From Azolla caroliniana (Eukaryota; Polypodiophyta), in NCBI GenBank assembly GCA_043228905.1, contig JBHGNT010000017.1:7688001-7752000 (forward strand): DNA of 64,000 bases, read 5' to 3'. A model generated the notes under the pieces. That model was not told the DNA's origin. It was given only the letters and a program-made list of their open reading frames with translations, and made no database searches. This document shows positions 1-11,033 of this stretch, piece by piece. Made by a program: the position numbers and the translations under genes. How positions within the stretch are numbered: the first letter of the stretch is position 1; each line of letters begins with the position of its first letter.

Positions 1-1307
1 CGTAATCGTATTGATAGCGGGCCCCTTTCCCTTGCGTGTTGGGCATTGCGTAGCATAGTGTCCGGGTTGCTGACAAATAAAATAATGGATGCTTGATTCT
101 CCCTTCTTGGCTCCAGGTGGTTTGTGCCGCTCTCCGGGTGCTACTTGCTCTTCGCGGTCTGGCCTCGTTTGTCGGAACGTACGCGGTGGCTGTTGTTGGT
201 GCTATCGTTGTTCCTGGTGCCGCTCATCCCCCAAGCTTTCGTCGTAACGTCGGTGATCCCTATGTTGTCGTGGCTGACCCTGATAGCCATTGAAGCCGCC
301 CCGTTTGTTTGTCGGCCGTTGATTCTCGTAGCGCCGACCCCCTTTGGCGTAACTCGGATGTCCACAATAATCCTCGTCCTCTGGGTCGTCCTCCTCGGAA
401 TCGTTGTGATTCCGGCGATTCCGGTTGTACCGGTCCTCCCGCGGGTTGCGATCCTTATACCGGGGTCGGTCTTCTTGCCTCCTTTGTTCAGCCCAGTGCG
501 GTTGACGTTGTGTGTCCATGCTGCGGACTGCAGGAGTGGCTCTATTTAACATATTGTACTCGCATTGGTCGATTGTGTCAGCCTTCGAGTGGCAGATTGG
601 GCAGTGGATTCGCATATTGCACTCCACTGCGGAATGCCCCGAGTTCAAGCAAATCGTGCACTGGATTGCTTGACGAAATTGGCGTTCCTCATCCTAAGGT
701 AACGCTTGTCGTAAGGAGGACATAGAAAACCTTTCCTCCTCGTCATCCAATTCGAGTTGTAACACTCGTTCAATTACCATATCCGTCATTTCCCCTTTCA
801 CGCTATTGTTGTTGAGCGTTGCCCAGATGGGCTGACGTAAAGCTGCCAAAAATGTTTCCTGAGCCTCTTCCTCCGCGGGGCTTCATTCCAATTTCCGTCG
901 TAAATTTGGAAACGTAAGCTGAAGTCCGCTATCGTCTCGGTCGGTAGTTGCTTAATTGTATAAAACTACCCGAGAATCTCGCGTTGTGGGACCCTCCGAT
1001 GGAAGAATCGCAAGAAAGCGGACTGCAGCTGTTCGAAGGTTGTTATGGCTGGTAAATCCATCTGTGAATGCCAAAACGCCGCACGCCCATCTAGTGTTAA
1101 TTCGAACTCCGTCATTTTCGACTGGTGTGCCACCGTCTCAGAGAGATTCTGCGCCATGTGGTTCGCATTCCAGACATTTAGGAACATGCGAATATGCGTT
1201 GCGGCGTCGGTTTCGCCGTTAAAGCGGGGGTAGGCAAAGGCCATAGTGGGAGCTACGGCGGATTGGGAAAGACCACAGGGTGGCTGTGTTGAGCGTGGTC
1301 CCCGCAT
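1..1307 (-). pseudogene. gag remnant of an LTR retrotransposon (Ty3/gypsy-like), partial
   Basis: Reading the minus strand, 1307-966 encodes a Gag-like start (MAFAYPRFNGETDAATHIRM, then a hydrophobic WHSQMDLPAI stretch). This resembles the N-terminal part of plant retrotransposon Gag domains. Further along, 648-202 in another frame encodes a very Arg/Asn/Asp-rich segment with a CPICHSKADTIDQC motif, like a nucleocapsid zinc-binding region. The frames do not join, so this is a broken copy that also runs off the left edge of the window. No protease or reverse transcriptase is visible here. The superfamily is inferred from the Gag style only. The gag of element A (about 40563-41147) has a similar layout (MPFQYPKYQDDPDIEAHGYA). 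Confidence 0.5.
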
Positions 1308-1965
1308 CTCGTCGAGGTATTTGGGGAGCGAAGAATCCCCTTTGCACTCACGGTAGGTAGTACTAAGGTCGCTGAGGCGCGGCTTTTGCCGTGCGCGTTC
1401 TTCTGCCTAGCATGTGATGAACCTTGTTATTGGTCGGTCTTGTCGTGTTGGTTCTCTGGGTCATCTGTGGCTAAACACCCATTTGTTGTTGCTCGTCTGT
1501 GAGGAAACACAGATCACCATGCGTGCCAAAAGTGCCAAAAGTGTTGTCCGCGGTCAGTCCTTCGACCTAGACCTCAAAGTGGGTGTGGAACAACGAACAG
1601 GTGTTTAAGCGTAATGCGTAAGGGAAGAACCCCTGTAACCTATCAGCGTATAAGGGCAGACGGCTACAACCGAATCCCTGTTAAGGGTTACACTTACGTA
1701 CTACAACGTTTAAGTATTCAAGACACCCACACTGAACTAGCCGTAGCTATACACAGAAAATCAGAGAAGAAAGGATTTTATTATCAGGCGTTTCATTACA
1801 TTCCCCAAAATTACACGCACCTCCATCAGAGGTTTTCTACCCTTTATATATGGAGGGTCTAATTAGTTGTTCACGCTTCCTGTGTGAACCGTTACATGCG
1901 TTATGCTCTTATATAATTTCTTATTCCTATGCTTTTGTCTGTCGGTTACTATTCCGGCGGAGAAC
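1308..1965 (-). other. leader and probable LTR of the preceding gag element
   Basis: No coding region is convincing here. The stretch lies upstream (in minus-strand sense) of the gag remnant and ends where the truncated copia LTR begins. Its position fits a 5' leader and LTR, with T-rich, TATA-like sequence around 1845-1920. No second LTR copy exists in the window to set its borders, so this is positional inference only. Confidence 0.25.
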
Positions 1966-2118
1966 AAGGGACATATTCGTAAATATGTTTTCTAAGAGTC
2001 CATCGGGGCTATATTTGTAAATAGCCGAAAACTCATATTAGTATAAATATGACTTAGGGCAAACTTAGAGAGTTGTTGTCATTCTTGTTGGCGCTAGATC
2101 AGAGAGTGCGTAACAGTG

Positions 2119-2161
<43 letters not shown>

Positions 2162-2429
2162 CGTTGCCTCTGTTGTAACCGCCGCCTGTGGCGAATATCG
2201 TAAGCATGAGGTCGTTGCCTCCGTGAGCTCACTGATTGTAATCATTGTGATATAGTGATAGTTTGGAGTCTGTGAACTCCCGTGGTTTTTCCCTCTCAGG
2301 GTTTTCCACGTTAAACATCCTGTGTACTCTTCTCTCCTTTGTGTCGTGCGTTCATTATCCGTTTTCTGTGTTTGATTTTAGGCTCGGTTGTGGTTGACCG
2401 TTGTTCATCGAAGCGTGTAGTTCCTGTCA
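1966..2429 (+). repeat. 5'-truncated copia LTR
   Basis: This matches the 3' half of the solo LTR at 22451-23392. Both contain the three consecutive short palindromes (here about 1969-1986, 2007-2026 and 2033-2052), the TATA-containing TATAAATATGACTTAGGGC block, a GA-rich tract (2124-2159) and the terminal CCTGTCA. The LTR lacks its 5' portion, so its left edge is a truncation and not a natural end. It is followed after three bases by a primer-binding site. Confidence 0.8.
2124..2159 (+). repeat. (GA)n microsatellite in LTR
   Basis: An uninterrupted run of GA dinucleotides inside the copia LTR. The same LTR region in related copies also has GA or CT runs of different length, so it is probably a variable part of the LTR leader. 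Confidence 0.9.
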
Positions 2430-2432
2430 AAG

Positions 2433-2444
2433 TGGTATCAGAGC
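2433..2444 (+). other. primer-binding site (initiator tRNA-Met type)
   Basis: TGGTATCAGAGC lies three bases after the LTR end. This is the classic plant Ty1/copia minus-strand primer site, complementary to the 3' end of initiator tRNA-Met. Confidence 0.85.
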
Positions 2445-2459
2445 GAAACGACACAAAAG

Positions 2460-4269
2460 ATGGACGAATCGTTGGGCGGCATGTTCATGCTCACCAGCTC
2501 CAACTATTCAGTGTGGAAGTCAAAGATGAGGGACATGCTCGTGGTTAAAGATCTTTGGTTGCCGGTTCAGTTTGGGGACAAGAGACCGGACAAAATCGAC
2601 GCCACGATATGGGAGGTGATGCACATGAAGACAACGGTGTACATACGGTGCTTCATCGACATGAGCCTATACAACAACTTCAATGAAGAGAGCAAGGCTC
2701 ATGAGCTCTGGGAGAAGATCGACATTATGTTTCAGAACAAAAATGTTGTTAACCAGGTTTCGGTATTCCGGAAGCTAGTAAGACTCCGGTACCAAGATGG
2801 CTCCAGCATGGCGGAGCACATGAATGCCTTCTAGGGGCTGATACACTAGGCAACATCATTGGAAGTACCTCTCGCCGACGAGGTACTAGTGCTACTCCTG
2901 CTCGGTTCCCTCCCGGATAGCTGGGAGACGTTGGTTGTCACTTTGGGCAACACCGTGCCAGAAGGGAAACGGTTATCCCTAGCAAGAGTAAAGTCGAGCT
3001 TGCTAGATGAGGAGGTGTGTCGGAAAGATAAGGATATGAGCTCCGACTCCAAAGCGCTCCTTACCGAATCGGAACGCGGAAGACAAAGGAACCGTAGTCC
3101 GTAGAACCGGGAGAAGTCGGGGACACGGTCAAAGTCAAGGGGGAGGCCTACTTGCTTCTATTGCGGCAAGCCGGGACACTTCCAGAAGAACTGTCGGCAT
3201 TTCCGAAAAGATAAGGAAACCGATGGTACCGATTCGAAGCGGACACCAAACCGGAACGGTAAAGACCGAAGGGGGCCGGACAGGAAGGGAACGACGACAA
3301 TCGCGGCAAGTGAAGAAGAGTTTATGCTCATCACCGAGGAGAGTGAGCTAAACCTTGCCGGCGACGAGACGACTTGGGTGGTCGACTCCGGAGCGTCGTT
3401 CCACCTTACCCCGGACCGGAAATGCTTCTCATCCTACTCAGTCGGTGATCACGGCTGTGTCCGGATGGGGAATGAAGGTACATGCCGAATTGTCGGCATA
3501 GGAGACGTGTGGTTGTCAACACCAACCGGATGCAAGCTGCTACTGAAGGATGTCTGACATATTCCGGAGGTTCGACTGAACCTGATATCAGTCGGTCGGC
3601 TAGATGATGAAGGCTACACGGGTAGCATCCGGAACGGTGTTATGAAGTTCAGCAAAGGGAGCTTGATTGTGGCTCGGGCCCGGAAGGTCAACACGTTGTA
3701 CTTGATGAATGCCTGGTTATGTCCGGAAGAAGTGAACGTGGCATCCGACACTGCCGGTGAGCTGTGGCACAAGAGGTTGTGTCACATGAGCGAGAAGGGG
3801 ATGAAGAGGCGTGCAGACGACAACCTCATTCAAGTGAAGAACGTGCACTTGGAGAAGTGCACTAATTGTCTGGTCAGTAAACAAAACTGGACCTCCTTCC
3901 GATCGAGTCCACCAATGAGACGTAATGCACCACTGGAGTTGGTGCACATGGATGTGTGTCAAGTGGACATGAAGTCACATGCAGGATCGCAGTACTTCGT
4001 GACGTTCATAGATGACCACAACCGGAAGTTGTGGGCCACACCGTTGAAGACGAAGGATCAGGTGTTATCCGTCTTCAAAGAGCTCTACGCGAGAGTGGAA
4101 AGAGAAACCGGCCGGAAGTTGAAGGCGGTTCAAGCAGATAATGGAGGTGAATACCAGGGGCAGTTCGAGGAGTACTGTCGCTCGAAGGGAATCCGGCTCG
4201 AATTTACCGTGCCGAAGACACCGGAACTAAACGGGCTGGCCGAGAGGATGAACCTTACTATAATGGAGA
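2460..4269 (+). pseudogene. truncated copia gag-pol (gag, protease, integrase)
   Basis: A single reading frame starts at ATG 2460, 16 bases after the primer site. In order it encodes the copia Gag domain, a CCHC knuckle (CFYCGKPGHFQKNC, near 3160), an aspartic protease motif (WVVDSGASFHLTP, near 3378), the GAG-pre-integrase segment (LWHKRLCHMSEKGM) and part of the integrase (FVTFIDDH, then QADNGGEY). It follows the intact polyprotein of element F residue for residue. The frame is never shifted. It is broken only by TAG at 2832, TAG at 2847, TAG at 3102 and TGA at 3555. Homology stops at about 4269 inside the integrase core, so reverse transcriptase, RNase H and the 3' LTR are missing. Confidence 0.9.
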
Positions 4270-7057
4270 GGATGAACCTTATTTTTTTATGTAAAAAATG
4301 AAAAAAAAAAATTAAATAAATAAATAATCTTGGATTTTCAACTGAAATCCAATGTATTGCATCGGATTCTAGTTGGAATCCAATGTATTGCATCCAATGT
4401 ACCATTTTCATAATATGTAAAATCTCAGTTAATACAATTAAGCTTACATGGAATTCCATTCCTTATCTCCAAATTGGATAAAAGAACATGACAGATGGAT
4501 AATGAAACTATTGACTTTCTTGTCATGAAAATAATTAGTTGAGAATTTTGGTATGTTTTAAGAAACCATATATGCGTGTGTCATACCATCATGAAATTGT
4601 GCGGAAATGAGCCATTTTTTAACATCTCCCTAGAAGTAAAATAGAGAACACGACATATTGCCTATTTAAAATGTCCTGGTGTTCTATGAAAATCATGGAT
4701 AATTGCATTTTTTGTTTTATACAAGGTGATTATATAAAGCTCTGAATTCTTTGTGTCAATCATTTATTTGTTTGATTTAGAAAACAATATGTTTGTTTTG
4801 GTGTGAAAGAATCCAGGGAAACAATGGTGGAATCATGTTCTTTTATATTAAAAATGTGAAGATTTTCGCAAAGTAAGAACTTAATAATGAGGAATTGAGA
4901 CCTTTTAAAAATCATGCGCTTAGCTCGCCCTTTAGTCAAGCCAACATAGAGGATCCATATCACTAATATTTGAGTTTTGGTGTCTTTGTAGCTGACTTTG
5001 ATTTTTCCACATTATTTCCCTTCTTTGGCACAAATTTACATACACATTATCTATTGACGATGCTTTTCATGTTTCAATATTACTAATGTATCACATCGTG
5101 AGAAACTTCATGAATATGACGATGTGAAAACCCACACTGAAATGATCATGAACCCAACGGTCACATGGACGACATGATGAATAAAATTACTTGAAACACT
5201 ACATGAATGTTTAGTGGAAAGTCATGTAGCTTCGATCCCATGTTGCGAAATATCAAATTTTTTAAGATTAATCATTGCAGTTTAGGGTGTTCATCTTTAA
5301 TCCAAACCTAGGAAACAAACCACGTGTCTCTTTTCTCTAGTGAATAAATAACCATTGCCTAAGGAATCCCCTTTAAAAGTGATGTTCAATTTTGATGCTT
5401 TGTAATGATCATATGAAAATCCAATTGATGGCATTTTTCTATCAATAAAAATATAGAAAAGAGATGTTTGAGCACATGCCTTATTATCCTTTTTTTGTTG
5501 ATTGCATATTGATTTTCTTCCCGATCAAAAGTTGTTTACTTATATATCATATATCTGAAGGTAAACTTTATAAGCCCACCTTTCTTCATTTGGTTATCAG
5601 TATATAATCATTATCGATGAAAGAGAAATATCATTAATACTTTTTGGAGAACTTTCAAAAGATATGTTGGAGTAGTACATCAGCTTAATTCTTTCGAAAA
5701 ATAAAATACATAAAAAAATAGATAAGTTAGTCTTTGTAATTTGATATTCATGAATCATGTTAACAAGTTTGTTATAAAATTGCCATTAACAAGGATACTT
5801 AGTTTTCGTTTTTGCTTTTGATTACCATGTGGTAGATTGTATCAAAGCCAAAACAAGGAACTTCACTTTGTGGAGGTTCTTAGAAACCCCACAAAGCGAC
5901 TGGATAATGTACATAGGTGGGGAGATTGAAATACACACACACACACACACACACACATATTATATACACGTGTACCAAAGGCAAGCTATATTATAAGTTG
6001 TGAATTCTTGGGAAGAAGAAAAGCAAGTGGAAATAAGTTACAAGCACTTGCAACCATGTGTAAATTTGTGATCATATGATGTGGGCACCCATTTAGAAGT
6101 ACATTTGCCTTTTCCTTCGGTGGCCCTATTGAAGGATAAGCACTAGCCAATTAATAAATGTGAAGGTTAGCTTTTGCCTAGTAATTTTATCGCAAAAGCT
6201 TCGGTGGTATATTATTATTTATTGGTGTGGATTTACAATACATTTCTTCTTTCATTTACATGCAAAAACACATGGGAAAAAAAACTTGGTTAGTTTCTTC
6301 TATGAAATGGGGAGAGCTCTCCAATCCATCGATGGTTTTTGAGGTTCTAATGCATTTTTTGGTTTTTAGTACATATGATTTCATCAAAAACGTTTAATTA
6401 GTATGATTGGCATCAAATGTTTTTTGCGATATGCTTTGTAGAAACTTGTAGGAAACTTCGTTGAAGTTTTTCTTCAAGTACACATTTTTTAGAAGATGAA
6501 GCATTTTTTCTCGTGCAAATTTAATGTACATAATAGTAGTAGAAGACAATTAATGACAAATGAAATGTTATATTATCAATCAAAACTATACAAATTGTGT
6601 GTAAGATAAAAGAGTTTAAATCTTGTCCTTTTTTTAATTTCTAATGCTTGTTCATTTTCTAACATTGAGTTGGATGGTCTATTTAAGAAGGTTGATTGAT
6701 AATATGTGCATTCATGTATGCATATGATATGTTATCTCCAAGTGTAGCACATGATTATGTGTGAAAGATATAAATATTTGTACATCCTCATCTAAACACA
6801 TCATAGATCATGGGGAGTTGGTATATTCATGTTTCTATAATTGGATAGTTTTATCAAAAACCCTTTTGCTCTCTTTGTTGGAGAATACTATGGCATGGAA
6901 ATGAGTTAAATCAATGTGTGGATTTATAACTTGAGGGATACATTCATATTTGAATGCATAATTTCCTATTGAAAATTAAAGATTTATTATAATTGTCTAT
7001 GTTGCCTTCTAATTATTGGATGTTTAATATAGTGTCCCTTTAACTTAGACATAATAG
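4270..7057. other. AT-rich intergenic region upstream of the SnRK2 gene
   Basis: No ORF here resembles a known protein. Around 4335-4400 a short motif (ATCCAATGTATTGCATC) occurs twice. An (AC)n microsatellite lies at 5933-5957. The last few hundred bases would hold the promoter and 5' UTR of the SnRK2 gene, but I could not assign a TATA box or ABA-response element with any certainty. Confidence 0.6.
5933..5957 (+). repeat. (AC)n microsatellite
   Basis: A perfect run of AC dinucleotides in intergenic DNA about 1.1 kb upstream of the SnRK2 start codon. Confidence 0.9.
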
Positions 7058-9478
7058 ATGGAAAGCTTTGAAGAAGTAAAAGAGATAGGGTCTGGAAAAT
7101 TTGGGGTTGCACGACTACTGAGGAACAAGAAGACTCATGAACTTGTTGCTGTGAAATACATAGAAAGAGGCCCAAAAGTATGTAATTTTATTTAGATTAA
7201 ATCATTAAATTTTAGTCCCATTTAGATTCAAAAATTAAAATTTAGTCATGGAACAACCATTCATGCATCTTTGCCATATTAATACATTTTTGTTTTGCTT
7301 TTTCTTTTCCTTTCTAGATTGATGAAAATGTTAAACGGGAAATCATTAATCATCGATCATTACGCCATCCAAATATAATTGGTTTCAAGGAGGTGATTGA
7401 TCTTCGTGAGGTTGCGTTATGTTTATTAAAATATTTTCTTTAATGATAAACTTTAAGTAACTCAAATAAATCAAAGCTTTCTTTTATGATAACAAAATGA
7501 TGGAGACATAGATTTGCTTGACACCTACACATTTAGCGATAGTAATGGAATATGCATCAGGCGGAGAGTTATTTGAACGAATATGTAATGCTGGACGTTT
7601 TGGCGAGGATGAGGTTCTTACACTATAGTGCATATTAAGCTAATAAAAGTATTTTCCATTATATTCTTCTCAACATTAGATAGTAACAACTTTTGGGTTT
7701 ATGTTTTAGGCTAGATTTTTCTTTCAACAATTGATTTCAGGAGTAAGCTATTGCCACGAAATGGTAATACAATGTGTTTTGGGGTGCAAAAGGGGTTATA
7801 CAATGATGGAGGGATTTATTTATCTGATCCAAAAACATTCATTGTCATTTGTTTGCCAGCAAATTTGTCACCGCGATTTGAAGTTAGAGAACACTTTATT
7901 GGATGGAAGTCCATCACCAAAGCTCAAAATTTGTGATTTCGGTTATTCCAAGGTGATGAATGATCTAGTACCCATGATAGTAGTAAAGATCTTATATTTC
8001 ATATCAAACCAATATTTTCCTTTTCTTCAAAATTTCCAGTCATCGTTACTCCATTCTAAACCTAAGTCTACTGTTGGAACACCTGCATACATTGCACCTG
8101 AAGTTTTATCCCGAAAAGAGTATGATGGAAAGGTAATTTCATCAATAAACTCCATTCTCATGAAATTTTCTTCTCATTAATCGATCAATTCTATTATCTT
8201 TTTGAGAGGCTAAAACATGAAAGTATATAAGGAAATCATGAACTTCCTATTGGTAATATCATCACACAATATTGTTACCAAACTCTAATATTATGGCACC
8301 TCATCCAACTATTACTAACAACTATAACAAATGAACAACTTTGCAACCTAACATCACATGCAATAACCTCTTTCTCCATGGTTTTATGTATCTAGCATAG
8401 TGTGTCAATATTATCTTGTTCACTTTTAGAACTAGAAAACTAAGATGGAGAGAAACTGTCAAACAATATTGCATAGTGTTTTGTGAAATGGACACCAATC
8501 TCCAATTTGAGTGAAAAGACCTAGACGTTTATATAATTACAATACAACATTGTTGCATTCTGGCATTGTTTTTCAACACTCCACTTTGTACATAAGATAG
8601 CACAATCAAACAAATAGAAAGTGTGATCCCATGGGTTGTTTACTCCAGCTCCCATGTTTTAAAATGGTGTCACATAGCATGACATCATGTTATATATATT
8701 TATAACACGATGTCATATGTCCATAGATCGCCGATGTTTGGTCTTGTGGTGTCACTCTTTATGTCATGTTGGTTGGGGCATATCCATTCGAAGATTCAGA
8801 GGACCCTCGGAATTTCCGAAAAACGATTAGAGTAAGGCTCCTTGTTTGGATGTTGATAAATCTCGTGCATTTTCTTTTGCATAAATGTAATAATACTTTA
8901 CTTTATGTCGCATTTTGGGTCTCATATTTACTTTGTTTTTTTGTTTACATGCATTTCAATAACACTTTCTTGTACTATGTTTGGATGCAAGACAACTTAT
9001 CACGTATTTTGTTTGTTGTTTGAATAGAGGATTTTCAACGTGCAATACACAATTCCAGACTACATACGCATTTCATCAGATTGCCGACTCCTTCTTTCTA
9101 GAATTTTTGTTTTTAATCCAGCCAATGTGAGAGAGCTTGTTTGTAATTTGCGTTTTTGTTTGGAAAGATGCAAACTATTCCTACTCACATTAAAACTAAC
9201 AATTAGTCTTTTGTGTCTAGAGAATAACCATTGAAGAGATAAAGCACCATCCATGGTTTTTGAGAAATCTTCCTTCAGATTTATTAGGACATGAAATTTA
9301 TTATAATCATGTAAAACCTCTCCAACAAAGTGAGGAGGAGATCATGAGAATAGTCAATGAAGCTAAGCTTCCTATACCTAAGGTCACATCCTCCTTCGAG
9401 AATGCTTCATTTGTTCTTGAAGAAATGGAATTTGATCACCAAGGAGAAAATGGTGGCAACTTTTTTCATGGCATGTGA
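7058..9478 (+). CDS. SnRK2: SnRK2-family serine/threonine protein kinase, nine exons
   Basis: SnRK2 kinases are plant-specific kinases activated by osmotic stress, and in some subgroups by ABA. Exons I could join: 7058-7177, 7318-7392, 7512-7613, 7710-7763, 7860-7952, 8040-8132, 8727-8831, 9028-9126 and 9221-9478. All are in phase 0 with GT-AG borders, giving 332 aa. From memory, the sizes of exons 2-8 (75, 102, 54, 93, 93, 105, 99 bp) match the layout known for Arabidopsis SnRK2 genes. Visible motifs: glycine loop GSGKFGVA (11-18), VAVKYIERG with the ATP lysine (30-38), CHRDLKLEN catalytic loop, DFG in ICDFGYSK, activation segment [15 protein letters not shown], and [18 protein letters not shown]. 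After the kinase domain, the SnRK2-box-like helix ([18 protein letters not shown]) is kept. The end ([15 protein letters not shown]) lacks the long Asp/Glu stretch of ABA-responsive members. No frame lesion was seen. The exon 3 acceptor (start 7512, I-C-L-T-P where V-I-L-T-P is usual) is the least certain border. Confidence 0.9.
8679..8716 (+). promoter_or_regulatory. hairpin just upstream of the exon 7 splice acceptor of SnRK2
   Basis: The arm at 8679-8694 (ATGACATCATGTTATA) and the arm at 8701-8716 (TATAACACGATGTCAT) are inverted repeats with one mismatch and a 6-base loop. The second arm ends 10 bases before the acceptor AG (8725-8726). The structure is seen directly; any effect on splicing is inference. 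Confidence 0.5.
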
Positions 9479-10289
9479 AAAAAAGGTCACAACCAATTAT
9501 CTTGTTTCTTAGTTATATATAGGGTTATATAAATATTACAGAGTGGTAAGTTTCATGTGTTGGCAAAATGTTTTTTATTAGATTTCAAAACACATCATAT
9601 TGAGTAAATCATGAATAGGTGTATGGATATGCATCTATGATCGACTCCATTTATTTAATCTATGTTACTATGTGTATATCAGTCTTACAAAGATGCTTTG
9701 GTTTGGTAAATAGTTGCTTGGATTCCCCACCAATCTATTATTCCACACAAAATTACGTTCTTTTGAATTCAACTACTGAAAGATGTCTAAACAAGCATAG
9801 GTTGGAAAGTTTCTCATGCGATCATGAGAGGTATGTAATGTTGATTAAATATACCACAACATATCAATCAACTTCAAAACATCAAAACATTGATAATGGC
9901 AATTTTCAACTTTAGTCCCAAACTTGTCTCATTTACGATTTGAAGATATCGAGCTTCAACCAAACTTGTGAATAAATTTTTTTTACGTCTTTGAGATATA
10001 TGATTTCCAAAGAATCATTGAATTGGAAACATATAAAAATGAGCACTTTCGTTGCATATATCAAATTATATTAATGGTGGTCCCAAAACCACAAACTAAA
10101 CTATTGAAAATCATTAATTGGGTTATAGGGCATTATCACTTGAGCACAAACACTACCCGATGTAAAAAGATAAATTGATACAATCCCAAATAGGAATGCA
10201 TATATATATATACAGTAAATCATTGTTAAAATAACTTGATTACCATGATGAATTAAACCATGTACATCTCACATAATAACAAGGGATTT
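9479..10289. other. 3' flank of SnRK2, no gene seen
   Basis: AT-rich DNA following the kinase stop codon. It must include the 3' UTR, but I could not choose a polyadenylation site among several AATAAA-like words. A short (AT)n run lies near 10200-10211. No protein-coding or RNA feature is supported. Confidence 0.5.
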
Positions 10290-10343
10290 TGTTACACTAC
10301 AAAGTACAAACTCATTTGGCTAGCCAACATTAGTTAGAGTTTC

Positions 10344-11014
10344 TGTTGAAAAACAGTGCTCGGCCACAACCGAGGAATGGGACCAACTCACAGAAAACAG
10401 GAAATAGACAATGCACAAAACAATAGAGAGAAAGGTACACTGGATGTTTTACGTGGAAAACCCTAAATGGGAAAAAACCACGGGAGTCCTCAAACTCCAA
10501 CTATCACTATGAACAGGGATGTACACTGGTGAAGCTACAAGGCAACAACCTTGAGCTCACTGTCTTCGCCACAGGCGGCGGTAATACACAGAGGCAACGA
10601 CCTCTTCGTCTCTCACTCTCTCTCTCGGCTGCTCTCACTTCTCTCTCTCGGCTGCTCTCACTTCTCATGAAAAATGAGCAACAGCCTAAAAACTGTTTGC
10701 CCTAAGTCATATTTATACATATATGACTTTCGGGCTATTTACAAATATAGCCTCAAGGGCTCTTAGCAAACATATTCACAGATATGTCCCTGCATCCGGA
10801 TCTCTCTCCGGGTACATCCGTCATCCGGCTCCGTAGCCGGGGTCTTCATCATCCGGATCCGTATCCGGGTACTCTTCATCATCCGGATCCGCATCCGGGT
10901 ACTCTTCATCCGGCTTCATGCCGGGTACTCTTCATCATCCGGTTCCGTAACCGCAACCGGGCTTGCCGTCATTCATCTCCGGACATCCCATCCGGAGGGA
11001 CCGTAATCCCAACA
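10344..11014 (-). repeat. 3' LTR of element F
   Basis: A 671-bp LTR. In sense orientation it begins with TGTTGGGATTACGG and then carries CCGG-rich short tandem units (about 10790-11000), three consecutive palindromes, a TATAAATA promoter word and a GA-rich leader. It is the same family as the solo LTR at 47544-48203 and the LTR at about 61750-62371. Confidence 0.95.
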
Positions 11015-11033
11015 AACTCCCCCTTCACTTCGG
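11015..11033 (-). other. polypurine tract of element F
   Basis: Read on the minus strand, the bases directly before the 3' LTR form a purine-rich run (AAGTGAAGGGGGAGTT). This is the plus-strand primer of reverse transcription. Confidence 0.85.

Noticed and set aside
7731-8180. Single ORF of 149 codons across the kinase
   Set aside because: It reads through introns between SnRK2 exons 4, 5 and 6. The exon model explains the conserved parts better.
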